64,000 nt of DNA from Endozoicomonas acroporae (GCF_002864045.1 NZ_PJPV01000017.1:41098-105097), one strand, 5' to 3'. Numbered from the stretch's first letter, positions 37,841 to 47,239 are shown. The notes: a model not told the origin generated them from the letters alone. Made by a program: numbers and translations.

Positions 37841-39085
37841 TCAGGTATTGCCGGTTTTGTCGGGCTCGTCTGCTGGAGACATGGAGATATCTATTGCTAA
37901 GGTGACAAGCTTTTTGCGATCCGATTTTATCTCTTTTGTTGCCTCTATAAACTTATGAACACACTTTTGTACATCATCCCTGAATTTCCCAATATCCGCA
38001 GGGGGCAGGCTGCCAATATTTTTTGCCTGGTATTGAGCGGCCAACATATCCAGGCTGCCTTGACTGCTATTAAAGGCCATAGCTGCGTTCCATGTTGATG
38101 TTGCTCTCCAGGAGAGTTGTTTGTACACATCCAGTAAAGCCTTGCGAAGAGATTGAAGACTTTTGCCAACGTTGATTGTCGCGCACTTAATATGTTCCTC
38201 CACTGCTAATTCTATGGTTGGTGCAATATTTTCAGGTGTGTGCAGCACCTTACAGGTTGATTGAATAGTTATTCCCGGAGCGTTCGGGCAGTTCGCAGGG
38301 AGTTGCCTTGCACAGCTGGGCACAGGGGGGGGAGTCAACGTTGTAGCCGAGGATCTCTGCCAAAAAGGCTCGAGATTTTTTTTAAATGGCTGGTCAATGC
38401 CTACCACAAATTCTTTATTGGCAGCTCCTTCTTTTATCTTAAATTCAGCTTTTCGTTGGCATATCCTTTGTTCCATCTCCTGCAACTTATTCTCATAACC
38501 ACCGGGCTTCGAAGGCCTGGGTCGGGTCGGTAGCTCGCGGCCGCTTATCCTTGCTTTTTGGGAAATGGTTCTGGCGGGGTTTGTTTGGCCTGAGGCGGCC
38601 AATAACGTGCGGTTACTGGTATTGGATTCTGCTTTGCCTGATAAGGAGTGACTGTCCCGTTGTAAGTTTACTGATGGTTGTCGGCGCTCATAACCGGAAT
38701 GTGCAGAGATTGAAACTGACAGGGGGGCAAATAGATTTTTTACTGTGGCTACCGACGTTGCCTTGCTGCCATTATTCAAAAGATTTGGCCGGGTCCGTGC
38801 CGGTTGCGATGACGGTCTGGCCGATTGTTGATCATACATTTTCTTGCCATGGCTTTTAAAATGGCCGGAGTGAGCCGTGGTTTTTTCCGTCGTTATACTG
38901 TGTGCCGTTAACTCTCTCGGTTTTTTTGTCACGGACTCGTGGTGCCGGGGAGCTGTTAGTAGTTGTTTATCTGCCTGAACCTCACTGCATTTTGGCGGTT
39001 GATTTGGACGTCGCTGCCCTGGCATTTCCGTGGCAGAAAAATTCTGGATGGGTTGAAACGGGTTTGGACGGAGCGGATCTGCCAT
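37841..39085 (-). CDS. Unrecognised protein with low-complexity N-terminus, candidate effector
   Basis: 414 residues from the ATG at 39085; a GTG nine bases upstream is also in frame. The first 200 residues are Pro/Ser/Arg/Gln-rich and probably disordered (for example RPSSQPARTRPN). A short charged helix (YENKLQEMEQRICQRKAEF) is followed by a Pro-rich piece and, from about 285, a helical domain (EEHIKCATINVGKSLQSLRKALLDVYKQLSWRA, KFRDDVQKCVHKFIEATKEI). No signal peptide, no family recognised. It sits at the end of the metX-hemW block, convergent with hemW, and shares the composition of the other accessory proteins here. Confidence 0.55.
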   Translation of the reverse strand: MADPLRPNPFQPIQNFSATEMPGQRRPNQPPKCSEVQADKQLLTAPRHHESVTKKPRELTAHSITTEKTTAHSGHFKSHGKKMYDQQSARPSSQPARTRPNLLNNGSKATSVATVKNLFAPLSVSISAHSGYERRQPSVNLQRDSHSLSGKAESNTSNRTLLAASGQTNPARTISQKARISGRELPTRPRPSKPGGYENKLQEMEQRICQRKAEFKIKEGAANKEFVVGIDQPFKKNLEPFWQRSSATTLTPPPVPSCARQLPANCPNAPGITIQSTCKVLHTPENIAPTIELAVEEHIKCATINVGKSLQSLRKALLDVYKQLSWRATSTWNAAMAFNSSQGSLDMLAAQYQAKNIGSLPPADIGKFRDDVQKCVHKFIEATKEIKSDRKKLVTLAIDISMSPADEPDKTGNT

Positions 39086-39250
39086 TTTAAACACCCACTA
39101 AGTGAATTTAATGGGTGTATAGATGTTTATTCTATAAGATAGTTTTAGATCGAGTGGAACCTTCTCCTCAACCTGAAATTGAGAACGGTTATAATTAGTC
39201 CGCAGGGTTATATATTACCATCGACGTTTACCTGTTAACGTTACAGGGCA

Positions 39251-39274
39251 GTCTATTCTCGGTCAGGCTCCTAG
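39251..39274. repeat. Copy of the GTCTATTCTCGG repeat end
   Basis: gtctattctcggtcaggctc followed by ctag; 21 of 24 bases match the right end of the 59386-59599 element. It lies 15 bp beyond the trmB stop. No matching left end was seen within 150 bp, so this may be a solo end. Confidence 0.6.
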
Positions 39275-39288
39275 TTCCACAAGGCCAT

Positions 39289-40020
39289 CTACCGGATGCG
39301 CTTGAACAGCAGGTCCCAAACCCCGTGCCCTAATCGATGACCACGCTTTTCAAACTTGGTGAGCGGACGAAAAACCGGTCTTGGCGAATAACCGTTTTCT
39401 GCGGCCATGTTCTCAAAGCCTTCTGCTGAGTTCATCACTTCCAGCATCTGTTCGGCATAATTTTCCCAGTCAGTGGCCAGGTGAATAATGCCACCAATGT
39501 CCAGCTTGGGACGAATAGACTCAATAAAAGCGGGTTGAATCAGGCGGCGTTTGTGGTGGCGTTTCTTGTGCCATGGGTCCGGGAAGTAAATCTGTACCCG
39601 TGACAGGCTACCATCGGGTACGCACTGCTTCAGCACTTCAACTGCATCGTCGCAATAGGTTCTCAGGTTGTGGATACCTGCCAGACGGGCTTCATTAAGC
39701 AGGCTGCCGACACCCGGGCGGTGTACTTCAATACCAATGAACTGCTTATCGCTCTCCTGTGTCGCCATGGTGACCAGGGAATGTCCCATGCCATAGCCAA
39801 TTTCCAGAACCCGGGGTGCTGCATCCGTAAAGGCATTCAGGAAACCCTCTGTGCCTTGCTCCAGAGTCAGTCCCCAGTCCTGCCAGCACTCATCCCAGCC
39901 CCTTTGCTGGCCCGTGGTCATGCGGCCAGCGCGGAGCACAAAACTCTTGATTTGACGTTTGTGGAGCGTTTCCTGTTGTGGGCCATCAGCCTCATCGGCC
40001 GGTTTTACAGTATCGTTCAT
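39289..40020 (-). CDS. trmB: tRNA (guanine-N7)-methyltransferase
   Basis: 243 residues from the ATG at 40020 (E. coli 239). It methylates G46 of tRNA. SAM motif VLEIGYGMGHSL (71-82) and the strictly conserved FPDPWHKKRHHKRR (about 146-159) identify it. The open frame continues upstream to 40155, but that extension is read out of the palindromic element at 40054-40214 and is unlike TrmB, so the shorter start is preferred even though its ribosome site is weak. Confidence 0.95.
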   Translation of the reverse strand: MNDTVKPADEADGPQQETLHKRQIKSFVLRAGRMTTGQQRGWDECWQDWGLTLEQGTEGFLNAFTDAAPRVLEIGYGMGHSLVTMATQESDKQFIGIEVHRPGVGSLLNEARLAGIHNLRTYCDDAVEVLKQCVPDGSLSRVQIYFPDPWHKKRHHKRRLIQPAFIESIRPKLDIGGIIHLATDWENYAEQMLEVMNSAEGFENMAAENGYSPRPVFRPLTKFEKRGHRLGHGVWDLLFKRIR

Positions 40021-40053
40021 GGAGATTTGAGTTGGTAGAAAATGATCGGGGTA

Positions 40054-40214
40054 ATACCAATTCCGCCTTCTAAATATGAGATCGAGCAAGTCATTTTGGA
40101 CCGCTGGGCAAGGCGGAATGACGAGTAATAGCAAGACTATTGCGAGGAATTCCAACGAAGATCCAGCGGTTCAAAATGGCTGCGCAGTTCATATTTACAA
40201 GGAGGAATTGGTAT
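40054..40214. repeat. 161-bp imperfect palindromic element
   Basis: The left arm (ataccaattccgccttc... to about 40107, ending ggaccgctgg) is repeated in inverse at 40164-40214 (ccagcggttcaaaatgg ... ggaattggtat). The middle carries gactattgcgagg and ccaacgaagatcc, recalling the core of 4124-4288. It lies immediately upstream of trmB and probably contains or replaces its promoter. Confidence 0.75.
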
Positions 40215-40254
40215 ACGATACTGCTCGGGGCGTAAAATGCAAATTTTAGCGGCT

Positions 40255-40278
40255 GTCTATTCTCAGCAGCCTCTCAAG
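40255..40278. repeat. Diverged copy of the GTCTATTCTC repeat end
   Basis: gtctattctcagcagcctct followed by caag; matches the first ten bases and the gcctc part of the dispersed motif. It lies between trmB and hemY in a 390-bp stretch without a gene. Confidence 0.45.
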
Positions 40279-40408
40279 CGCGGGAATAATCTCTGGCGGC
40301 AAAAAAGGCCAATATCAACCAGCCAATGATGAATGAAACGCGCATGAGCGCCAAAGGCGCTCAGTGCCACGGCAGTCATACCGCTGATGGCACCAACCAA
40401 CAGGGCAT

Positions 40409-41647
40409 TCATGACTTATGTATCCCCGGCAGATTGGTTGCACTGTCAGCCGCTAACAACAGGCCTTCCTGGAAATAGCGTGAGCTGGTTTCAAACTCAT
40501 CAAGGTGTGCCAGCAGATGACCCAGTTCGTTATACACATCAACACTTTTCCGGAGCCTGAGGCTGGCTTCAAGATACTCCCGGGCTTTACCCCAGAGTTC
40601 ATTGCGCAGTGCCAGACGACCAAGGGCCAGTAACAGTTCAGGGTCATTGGTCCGCTGGTTAAGCAGCGATTCTGCAAACAGCAATTGCTTTTTCAGGTCT
40701 CTGCCCGGCGTTTTGCCATAAAGGCGGATCAATGGCTCGCTATAGCAGTGATGAAGATTTTCCCGCAGCAGCAGTTCGGTTTTTTCCCCGGCACCCAGTC
40801 GAACCAGACAGTCACAGTAGCGATAGAGGATAGCAGGATCCTTCCTCTGACTGTGGCTCAGGCCGGACCAGATATGATCCGCCGGTTTGGTTTTCTCTTC
40901 ACTGGAGACACGGTTTCGGCCGTAGTTATAAGCCTGCTCGAACAGCGCTTTAAATGCCTGTTGTTCCAGCTGGTGATATTCGTCGTCCTTAATCACTTTT
41001 TGCTTGCGCAGCCTGGGCAGCAGTTTTTCCAGTGATTGCCAGTCATTCAGACGGATATAGACCTGCTTGAGCATTTTCAGAATGTAGCCATGACGTGGAT
41101 ACTTCTTGTGCAGATGGGTCAATGTGGCCAGCGCCTGTTCCAGGTGGTTACTGGCCAGTTGCAGTTGTGCCTGGGTGATACCAATCGCCATTTCTGCGCC
41201 CGGAGCCTTGCTGTCCGCCTGTCTTAGCCAGTTAGCACTGGCTTCATGATTTCCTGCTTCATGGGCCGCCCTGGCGGCGGCCAGATAGTTGATTAACGGT
41301 GATTCACTGTTTTTCGCCGCCTGACCAAGGAGCCGCTCCGCCTTTCGCCAGTGCCCTTTGGTAAACTCAGCCAGCCCCCGATCAAACAGTTTTCTGGCCC
41401 TGGCTTTGCGGGCACCCGTTGACAGTGGGTAGATAACACTGAATGTGCCCAGCAGTAACCGACCCATAATCACCGCCAGCCAGACCAGGCCAAGGGAAAT
41501 GACAACCAGCAGCAGTAAACCCCAGAGACTGCTTTCAAAGGTCATCTCATCGTAAGCAATCAGCACATAACCATGGTCGTTGACCATGATATTGGCCAGT
41601 AAGAAACAGGCAGAAACAATGGTCAGGAACAGTGCAAACCCTTTCAT
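40409..41647 (-). CDS. hemY: HemY, TPR-containing membrane protein of haem operon
   Basis: 412 residues. Two N-terminal membrane helices (about 3-23 and 41-67: FALFLTIVSACFLLANI; LWGLLLLVVISLGLVWLAVIM) flanking HGYVLIAYDEMTFESS, then TPR-like helices to the end (ARKLFDRGLAEFTKGHWRKAERLL). This is the HemY that accompanies hemX in proteobacteria, not protoporphyrinogen oxidase. Its role in haem synthesis is not well defined. Overlaps hemX by four bases, so the two are translationally coupled. Confidence 0.93.
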   Translation of the reverse strand: MKGFALFLTIVSACFLLANIMVNDHGYVLIAYDEMTFESSLWGLLLLVVISLGLVWLAVIMGRLLLGTFSVIYPLSTGARKARARKLFDRGLAEFTKGHWRKAERLLGQAAKNSESPLINYLAAARAAHEAGNHEASANWLRQADSKAPGAEMAIGITQAQLQLASNHLEQALATLTHLHKKYPRHGYILKMLKQVYIRLNDWQSLEKLLPRLRKQKVIKDDEYHQLEQQAFKALFEQAYNYGRNRVSSEEKTKPADHIWSGLSHSQRKDPAILYRYCDCLVRLGAGEKTELLLRENLHHCYSEPLIRLYGKTPGRDLKKQLLFAESLLNQRTNDPELLLALGRLALRNELWGKAREYLEASLRLRKSVDVYNELGHLLAHLDEFETSSRYFQEGLLLAADSATNLPGIHKS

Positions 41648-42954
41648 GAAAGTTGCACTCCCTGTTCAGCAGGCTGATCCGGCTCTATCAATGGCGGACT
41701 GCTTTTCCCATCATCGCCATCGGGTGATGCTGGTGTTGTCTGGTTTTCTTCCGGCTCGATGGTTGAATCACCGTCTGCTGGTGTGAGAGTTGAGCTGGAC
41801 TGATGCTCTTTCAGTGCCTCCAGAGAACGATGAATAGTGGGCATATCGGGGGTAATGGAGAGTCCTTCCAGTTCAGTAAGCTCTGTAGCCAGCTGATTGC
41901 TGACATCACCACCGAGCATAAAATAGCGACTCAGCCAGTCACTGGTTTGTTTGAGACTGTTTTGATAAATCGCCTGTTTTCCGGTAATCAGAGCGAGTTT
42001 ACTCTGTTCGATCAACATCAGCATCTTCTGACGGATTAACTGCTCCTGTTCCGGTGTCAGCAATACTTCAATGGGTTGCTCTCGCTGGGTATTAATACGG
42101 AACAGTCTGGTGAAACGGTGCCAGGTGTCCAGCACTATGGCCTTGATGGTTTCCTGCCAGGTTCTGTCCGCTGGTGGGTTGGTTTCATCAGTGACCATTG
42201 ATCCGGGGTCCGGGGCACTGGCCACATCGGCAATATGGCCATCATCCAGGATCACAAGACCGGGGATCAAATCCGCAATGGCTTGCAGTCGCAGCCAGAT
42301 AGCTTCCTGATCCAGCAGGGTGGTCGCTTTCAGAACCGCTATATCTTCTGCCAGGGCCTCTCTGACCGGAAAGAGAGTGTAGTCATCCAGTTGCCCCAGT
42401 ATCTGCCCGGCACTGGCCATCAGTTCAAGGGCACTGGTAACATCATTGACCGTCAGCAGTCGCTGATTGGCGAGGCGCAGCAGGTATTCGACTTCGGCAA
42501 TACGCCATTGGTTGCGTGTGGAACCTTCAAGTTCCCGAACTTTGCTGGAAAGAGTATCAACCCGGGATAACAGTCTGTCTTCCCGCTGTTGCAGGGCTTG
42601 CAACTGTTCTTCGTGTCTTTCTATATCGGTGGCGGTGTTTTGTGCCACCGTGGTCAGCCTTGCCTGTTGTCGTGCAACCTGTGTCTGCAGCTGGTCCATG
42701 CCCTCAAGCAGAACCGGCTGGTTCTGTTCCAGTGGCATGGCCCGCCAGCCGATGTAGCCACTGAGGCCAAGGGCGCAGGCGGACAGTAACAGGGCAAAGC
42801 CTGCCAGACCTTTACCTGACCCTTTGCTTTGGTGTTTTTTGGCGGCTTGCTGTTCTGAATGGGACTCTTTCGCTGAATGGATGTCGGTTTTCTGCTGAAC
42901 ATCTTCAGGGGTATTGTCTGGTAAACGGTCTGTGTTCTGGTCTGTATCGCTCAC
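41644..42954 (-). CDS. hemX: HemX, membrane protein of haem operon
   Basis: 436 residues. An N-terminal Lys/Gln-rich cytoplasmic stretch, one membrane helix near 48-68 (GLAGFALLLSACALGLSGYIGW), then a coiled-coil periplasmic part (VARQQARLTTVAQNTATDIERHEEQLQALQQRE) and the conserved WRIAEVEYLLRLANQRLLTVND block. Often annotated uroporphyrinogen-III C-methyltransferase by similarity but it lacks that enzyme's fold. The C-terminus is Pro/Glu-rich. Between hemD and hemY as in Pseudomonas. Confidence 0.92.
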   Translation of the reverse strand: MSDTDQNTDRLPDNTPEDVQQKTDIHSAKESHSEQQAAKKHQSKGSGKGLAGFALLLSACALGLSGYIGWRAMPLEQNQPVLLEGMDQLQTQVARQQARLTTVAQNTATDIERHEEQLQALQQREDRLLSRVDTLSSKVRELEGSTRNQWRIAEVEYLLRLANQRLLTVNDVTSALELMASAGQILGQLDDYTLFPVREALAEDIAVLKATTLLDQEAIWLRLQAIADLIPGLVILDDGHIADVASAPDPGSMVTDETNPPADRTWQETIKAIVLDTWHRFTRLFRINTQREQPIEVLLTPEQEQLIRQKMLMLIEQSKLALITGKQAIYQNSLKQTSDWLSRYFMLGGDVSNQLATELTELEGLSITPDMPTIHRSLEALKEHQSSSTLTPADGDSTIEPEENQTTPASPDGDDGKSSPPLIEPDQPAEQGVQLS

Positions 42955-43043
42955 GCTTGGGCCTTCCGATTGTTCGAGAGGATAGTCTCCCTTGTTTTTC
43001 TATCTCTTGCCCGGGCACTTCTTTCAAGGTTCCCGCTCATTTT

Positions 43044-43799
43044 TCACAAGAGGCAGATTTGGGCCAATGCTTGCAACATCATCTCGTTGCTGGCGCCACC
43101 GGTATTGGTTACCTGTTGGAAACCCAGGCTATGGGCCTCCCTGGCAACCCGTTCACTGGGAACAAGCAGCCGGTAGTCAGCTCGATAGGGCATGGGTAAA
43201 TAGTACCCAAGGTTTTCCAGGGTTTCGCCACTACCGCAGAGAATGACATTGATTGAATGGCTTTCCAACTTTTTTACCACTGCATTGCGTTCATAGGTGG
43301 GGCAGGAACGCTGGTAAACGTCCAGTGTGTTGACCGTGGCACCGGCATTAGTGAGCTGCTCTTTCAGCACCTCCCGTCCCCCCACTCCCTTGATAATCAG
43401 GACCTTCTTATTCTGAACATGGTTAAATGTGTCCAGGGTAAGAAGGGCCTCACTGTCTACGCCGGTGTCTGAATAGTCAGCCCTGATCGCAAACTGCTCA
43501 AGTTCAGCTGCTGTGCTGCTGCCAATGGCAAACCACTGGCAGTGAATTGGTAGCTGTGGCCAGTACCGTTCGATCAGCTCTACGCCCAGGCGGGCGGCCG
43601 GACGGCTGGTGACAATAATATGGTCAAACTGGTCGAGCATCAGCAGGCAGTCTGTCATTGCCTGTGTTTCTGCCAGCGCATCAATAGCAAGCATGGGCAC
43701 GGGCCAGGCCTGGCCACCAGTTTTTTTGATGGCATCTGCCAAAGCCTGTGCCTGAGGCTCAGGGCGGGTTACCAATGCGCGAATATGAGACAGTTTCAT
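43044..43799 (-). CDS. hemD: Uroporphyrinogen-III synthase
   Basis: 251 residues, family length. It cyclises hydroxymethylbilane with inversion of ring D. The two-lobed HemD pattern is visible: RALVTRPEPQAQALADAI, FDHIIVTSRPAARLGVELI, FAIGSSTAAEL, KVLIIKGVGGREVLKEQL and TLDVYQRSCP, with C-terminal LLVPSERVAREAHSLGF. Normally it directly follows hemC; here a 2.4-kb plus-strand gene has come between, so hemD needs its own promoter near 43800-43885. Confidence 0.92.
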   Translation of the reverse strand: MKLSHIRALVTRPEPQAQALADAIKKTGGQAWPVPMLAIDALAETQAMTDCLLMLDQFDHIIVTSRPAARLGVELIERYWPQLPIHCQWFAIGSSTAAELEQFAIRADYSDTGVDSEALLTLDTFNHVQNKKVLIIKGVGGREVLKEQLTNAGATVNTLDVYQRSCPTYERNAVVKKLESHSINVILCGSGETLENLGYYLPMPYRADYRLLVPSERVAREAHSLGFQQVTNTGGASNEMMLQALAQICLL

Positions 43800-43888
43800 T
43801 ATGCAGTTGAACTAATTCTTTATCCAATAAGTCAGAGTTGGTGCTACTCAGACGTCAAGTGCAATCAACCAGACAGAGAATATTATTC

Positions 43889-46255
43889 ATGGAAACAAAT
43901 GTGCAAGTAACGAATGCAACCACTCGAGTCGAATCGAATTTTACACCAACATCCAACACTGAAATAGTTTTATTAAACGGGCATAGACTGAGACACACGG
44001 ATACAGTTAAAAGTCGAATGTCTGATAATTGTCCAATCTGTCAAGAAGCACTATTCTCGGAAGAAAAAGGCATTATAGAAAGACCTTGCCATCATTTTGA
44101 ACACCAGGAATGTATTATCAGGAAAATGACCGCCGACAATCAAGCTACAGCTATAACAATATGTGCTACCTGCAGAAGTCAAAAGCCGCACGATAAAGAA
44201 AATATCTTTTATAACAACGGTGCTGATTGGTTGAAGAAATCTGAGCAAAAATGCGAGAGAAAAGATTGCTTATATGTCCACAAAGGAAATGACAAAGCAG
44301 TGGTGCCTGATTGTCCATATCCATATTCAATGTTTCCGGACCATGGAAGTGCGAATGGCTTCCTTCATCAATACGGCAAATTAGTAGACGAACTTATTGT
44401 AACGCAACTGGGCTACTCCGGTATTAAAGCCTCTGGATTACGTGTGGAAAATATAACTGAGGAACAAAAGAATGAAATGGAAAGAAAGTATGGCAAAGAA
44501 AATGATTTGAAGAACCTGGTTGAGCAATTTGATGAAAACCACTGGAGAGCAGAAGAGCGTATAACCACCCTGGAACGAACATTCAATCAGGATTTTGAGC
44601 ATACCCCGGCTAACACAAAGTCTGTCAGACGTAAAATAAGCTCAGAAAATATGATGGAAAGTGAAAATACTATTAGAGATAGAATCCAGGACGCCAAACA
44701 AGCCTTATCAAATAGGGCCGTCAGTAAATCCCTTATTGATTTGCGCGCTGCGCTTGAGAATGACAGAGAGCAGTCCGGGGGGTGGGGGTCACCTGAAGTC
44801 ACATCAATGATTTCACTGTCAAATCCAAATCCTCATGAGCTGATTCCCGGTTTGGCAGAGTCAACGGATATGGATTTCTCCATGGTCAGAAACTTTTTTA
44901 TAGATGGGGTGAATCATCCATTCGAAGTTCGATTGGATTCAAAGATCCTGAATGAATCCAAATCAGTGAATGAGGCTGTTTCAAATATTATTAACTGTGT
45001 TCGTTGTGAACTTGTGATGAGTAAACTCATGAAGAACTATCCGGCCTATTTTGATGATAAAACCAAAGTGTATTTAAAAACGCCATTTGATTACTGGGGT
45101 GATAAAATTGAGATTGTTTGCAGGTATAGTAAAGAACAGGCTTATGCCATCAAGTTGAGTGAAGTATTTGATTTTGAAAAAAAGGTATTTAACTTCACAG
45201 TATTTCTGGATGCCGTGGATAAATTCAAGAGTTATGGTATTAATCGCCATGATCTCAGGAATGGTCCAAAGCTTCCGGCAAGCCACAGGCAAATGGGTCG
45301 GTGCGGTATGGAACGTTCAAACCGTCAGAGTGGACTTTTTGGTCGCGATTCTGGAGGTTTGGCATCTGCAGAAAGCCCGTCAGTATCCAGGAGCTTCTTT
45401 GATACACCCAGTGGGTTTGGGAATTTTGGATCTGCGACACGATCAGTACCCCCGTCAAGACCAATGGGCTTATTTGGTACACTCAGTGGGTTGACGTTTG
45501 GTCCACCCGGCGGGTCGAAAAATGTTGGTTTTGGATCAGATCCCTCGTCAGGATCCACGAGCTTGTTTGCTCCACCCGGCGGGTCGAAAAATGTTGGTTT
45601 TGGATCAGATCCCTCGTCAGGATCCACGAGCTTGTTTGCTCCACCCGGCGGGTCGAAAAATGTTGGTTTTGGATCAGAGCCCTCGTCAGGATCCACGAGC
45701 TTGTTTGCTCCACCCGGCGGGTCGAAAAAGGTTGGGTTTGGATCAGAGCCCTCGTCAGGATCCACGAGCTTGTTTGGTCCACCCGGCGGGTCAAAAAATA
45801 TTGGGTTTGGATCAGAGCCCTCGTCAGGATCCACGAGCTTGTTTGGTACACCCGGTGGGTCGAAAAATGTTGGATCTGCGGCACAACAATCAGAGCCCCC
45901 GTCAGGATTCACGGGCTTATTTGGCGCATCCGGCAGGTCAGAAAATGTTGGATCTGCGTCAAATTCAGTTCCCCCGTCAGGATCCACGGGCTTATTTGGT
46001 GCACTCGGCAGGTCGGAAAATGTTGGATCTGCGTCACAATCAATGCCCCCGTCAGGATCCACGGGTTTATTTGGTGCACTCAGTGGGGTGGGAAATTTTG
46101 GATGGATGGAGGCACCACAAGTGCCATCCAGTACCGGATTTGTACAAATACCCGCTGGTGGTGAGCCCGGATTTACTGGCTCGGATCCCACAACAGCATT
46201 GACATTTCTTTCTTCTCAGGAAGAAGAATTTATTGATTTTAACGATATTCTTTAG
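43889..46255 (+). CDS. RING-H2 protein with nucleoporin-like FG/GLFG repeats, putative effector
   Basis: 788 residues from the ATG at 43889 (AGAGAA upstream; a TTG at 43838 is the only longer start). Near the N-terminus a RING-H2 finger: C48-x2-C51, C67-x-H69-x2-H72-x2-C75, C92-x2-C95. A further Cys cluster (CERKDCLYVHKGNDKAVVPDC) follows. Residues about 190-480 form an unrecognised alpha/beta region. From about 490 to 750 the chain is FG-rich: SGLFGRD, GFGNFGS, MGLFGTLSG, then about six near-identical 23-residue units of the type PPGGSKNVGFGSDPSSGSTS ending LF(A/G), and three ending TGLFGALG or TGLFGASG. GLFG and FG motifs spaced by Ser/Gly-rich linkers are the hallmark of nucleoporins such as Nup98. 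No signal peptide. It separates hemC from hemD. Function inferred, not shown. Confidence 0.72.
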   Translation: METNVQVTNATTRVESNFTPTSNTEIVLLNGHRLRHTDTVKSRMSDNCPICQEALFSEEKGIIERPCHHFEHQECIIRKMTADNQATAITICATCRSQKPHDKENIFYNNGADWLKKSEQKCERKDCLYVHKGNDKAVVPDCPYPYSMFPDHGSANGFLHQYGKLVDELIVTQLGYSGIKASGLRVENITEEQKNEMERKYGKENDLKNLVEQFDENHWRAEERITTLERTFNQDFEHTPANTKSVRRKISSENMMESENTIRDRIQDAKQALSNRAVSKSLIDLRAALENDREQSGGWGSPEVTSMISLSNPNPHELIPGLAESTDMDFSMVRNFFIDGVNHPFEVRLDSKILNESKSVNEAVSNIINCVRCELVMSKLMKNYPAYFDDKTKVYLKTPFDYWGDKIEIVCRYSKEQAYAIKLSEVFDFEKKVFNFTVFLDAVDKFKSYGINRHDLRNGPKLPASHRQMGRCGMERSNRQSGLFGRDSGGLASAESPSVSRSFFDTPSGFGNFGSATRSVPPSRPMGLFGTLSGLTFGPPGGSKNVGFGSDPSSGSTSLFAPPGGSKNVGFGSDPSSGSTSLFAPPGGSKNVGFGSEPSSGSTSLFAPPGGSKKVGFGSEPSSGSTSLFGPPGGSKNIGFGSEPSSGSTSLFGTPGGSKNVGSAAQQSEPPSGFTGLFGASGRSENVGSASNSVPPSGSTGLFGALGRSENVGSASQSMPPSGSTGLFGALSGVGNFGWMEAPQVPSSTGFVQIPAGGEPGFTGSDPTTALTFLSSQEEEFIDFNDIL
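45495..46090 (+). repeat. 69-bp tandem repeat array encoding FG repeats
   Basis: Five to six near-identical 69-bp units (start ccacccggcgggtcgaaaaa, end ggatccacgagcttgtttg), then three diverged units with insertions. The first four are almost base-identical, implying recent expansion. Both other frames and the opposite strand stay open through the array, an artefact of repetition. Confidence 0.9.
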
Positions 46256-46327
46256 GTTTTAATCAAGAGCAGTTTACACCACACCAGATCAACACCAACG
46301 CCGTCGGAAGGCGGCTTTACGCAGTGT

Positions 46328-47239
46328 TCAATCCACAAGGATTTTATCCGCCCCCTGTTTCAGCAGCGATTCAGCCACCTGAATACCCGCAGATTCATAC
46401 TCTTCAGCGGTACAGGTCACTTCACTGCGATAAATGGTCTGGCCATCAGGGCTGCCGACCAGGCCTCTGAGAAATAGCCGGTCTCCGTCCAGTTCTGCAA
46501 ATCCGCCAATCGGGACCTGACAACCACCATTCAGTCGTCTGTTCATGGCCCGTTCAGCACCCACCCGGATGGCCGTGTGCTCGTCGTGCAAAGGGGCAAT
46601 CAGTTGTCTGGTTTGCTCATCGTCCAGGCGCAACTCAATACCGACGGCACCCTGTCCAGCCGCTGGCAGGCTCACCGTGGTATCCAGGTAACTGCGAATG
46701 CGGTCAGCCATCGCCAGTCGAATCAATCCTGCGGCTGCCAGGATGATAGCGTCATATTGACCGTCATCCAGTTTGGCCAGACGGGTATTCACATTACCCC
46801 GCAGAAACTGAATGGTCAGATCAGGACGGGCAGCCAGTATCTGACACTGGCGGCGCAGGCTTGATGTGCCAACAACGGCACCCGGTGGGAGTGCATCCAG
46901 AGAAGCATAGTGATTGGAGACAAAGGCATCCCGAGGGTCTTCCCGCGGGCAGATAACCCCAAGGCCAAGCCCTTCGGGAAACTCCATGGGGACATCCTTC
47001 ATGGAATGCACCGCAATATCGGCACGACCTTCCAACAGCGCATTTTCCAGCTCTTTGACAAACAGTCCCTTGCCACCAATTTTCGCCAGTGGCGCGTCCA
47101 GAATGCGGTCGCCCTGGCTGGTCATTTTGACCAGTTCGACCCGGATATCCGGATGATGGTGTTCCAGCTGCTGTTTGACATATTCCGCCTGCCACAGGGC
47201 AAGGGCGCTTTTACGGGTGGCGATACGAACGGTTTTCAC
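46328..47239 (-). CDS. hemC: Porphobilinogen deaminase (hydroxymethylbilane synthase)
   Basis: 303 residues. Joins four porphobilinogens into hydroxymethylbilane. The dipyrromethane cofactor cysteine is C240 in [54 protein letters not shown] and [11 protein letters not shown] (Arg substrate contacts) are all intact. Upstream neighbour algR, as in Pseudomonas; downstream hemD is displaced by the inserted RING/FG gene. Confidence 0.97.
   Translation of the reverse strand: MKTVRIATRKSALALWQAEYVKQQLEHHHPDIRVELVKMTSQGDRILDAPLAKIGGKGLFVKELENALLEGRADIAVHSMKDVPMEFPEGLGLGVICPREDPRDAFVSNHYASLDALPPGAVVGTSSLRRQCQILAARPDLTIQFLRGNVNTRLAKLDDGQYDAIILAAAGLIRLAMADRIRSYLDTTVSLPAAGQGAVGIELRLDDEQTRQLIAPLHDEHTAIRVGAERAMNRRLNGGCQVPIGGFAELDGDRLFLRGLVGSPDGQTIYRSEVTCTAEEYESAGIQVAESLLKQGADKILVD

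Noticed and set aside
40021..40155. N-terminal extension of TrmB with a membrane-like segment
   Set aside because: It is read out of the palindromic repeat at 40054-40214 and is unlike any TrmB.
45495..46090. Regular repeats considered as CRISPR
   Set aside because: Units are contiguous, in codon phase, and have no unique spacers; the same holds for 60437-61770.
45325..46202. Long open frames on the minus strand and in a second plus frame through the FG-repeat array
   Set aside because: Tandem repeats whose length is a multiple of three keep every frame open if one unit is; the RING-fused frame has start, ribosome site and domain.
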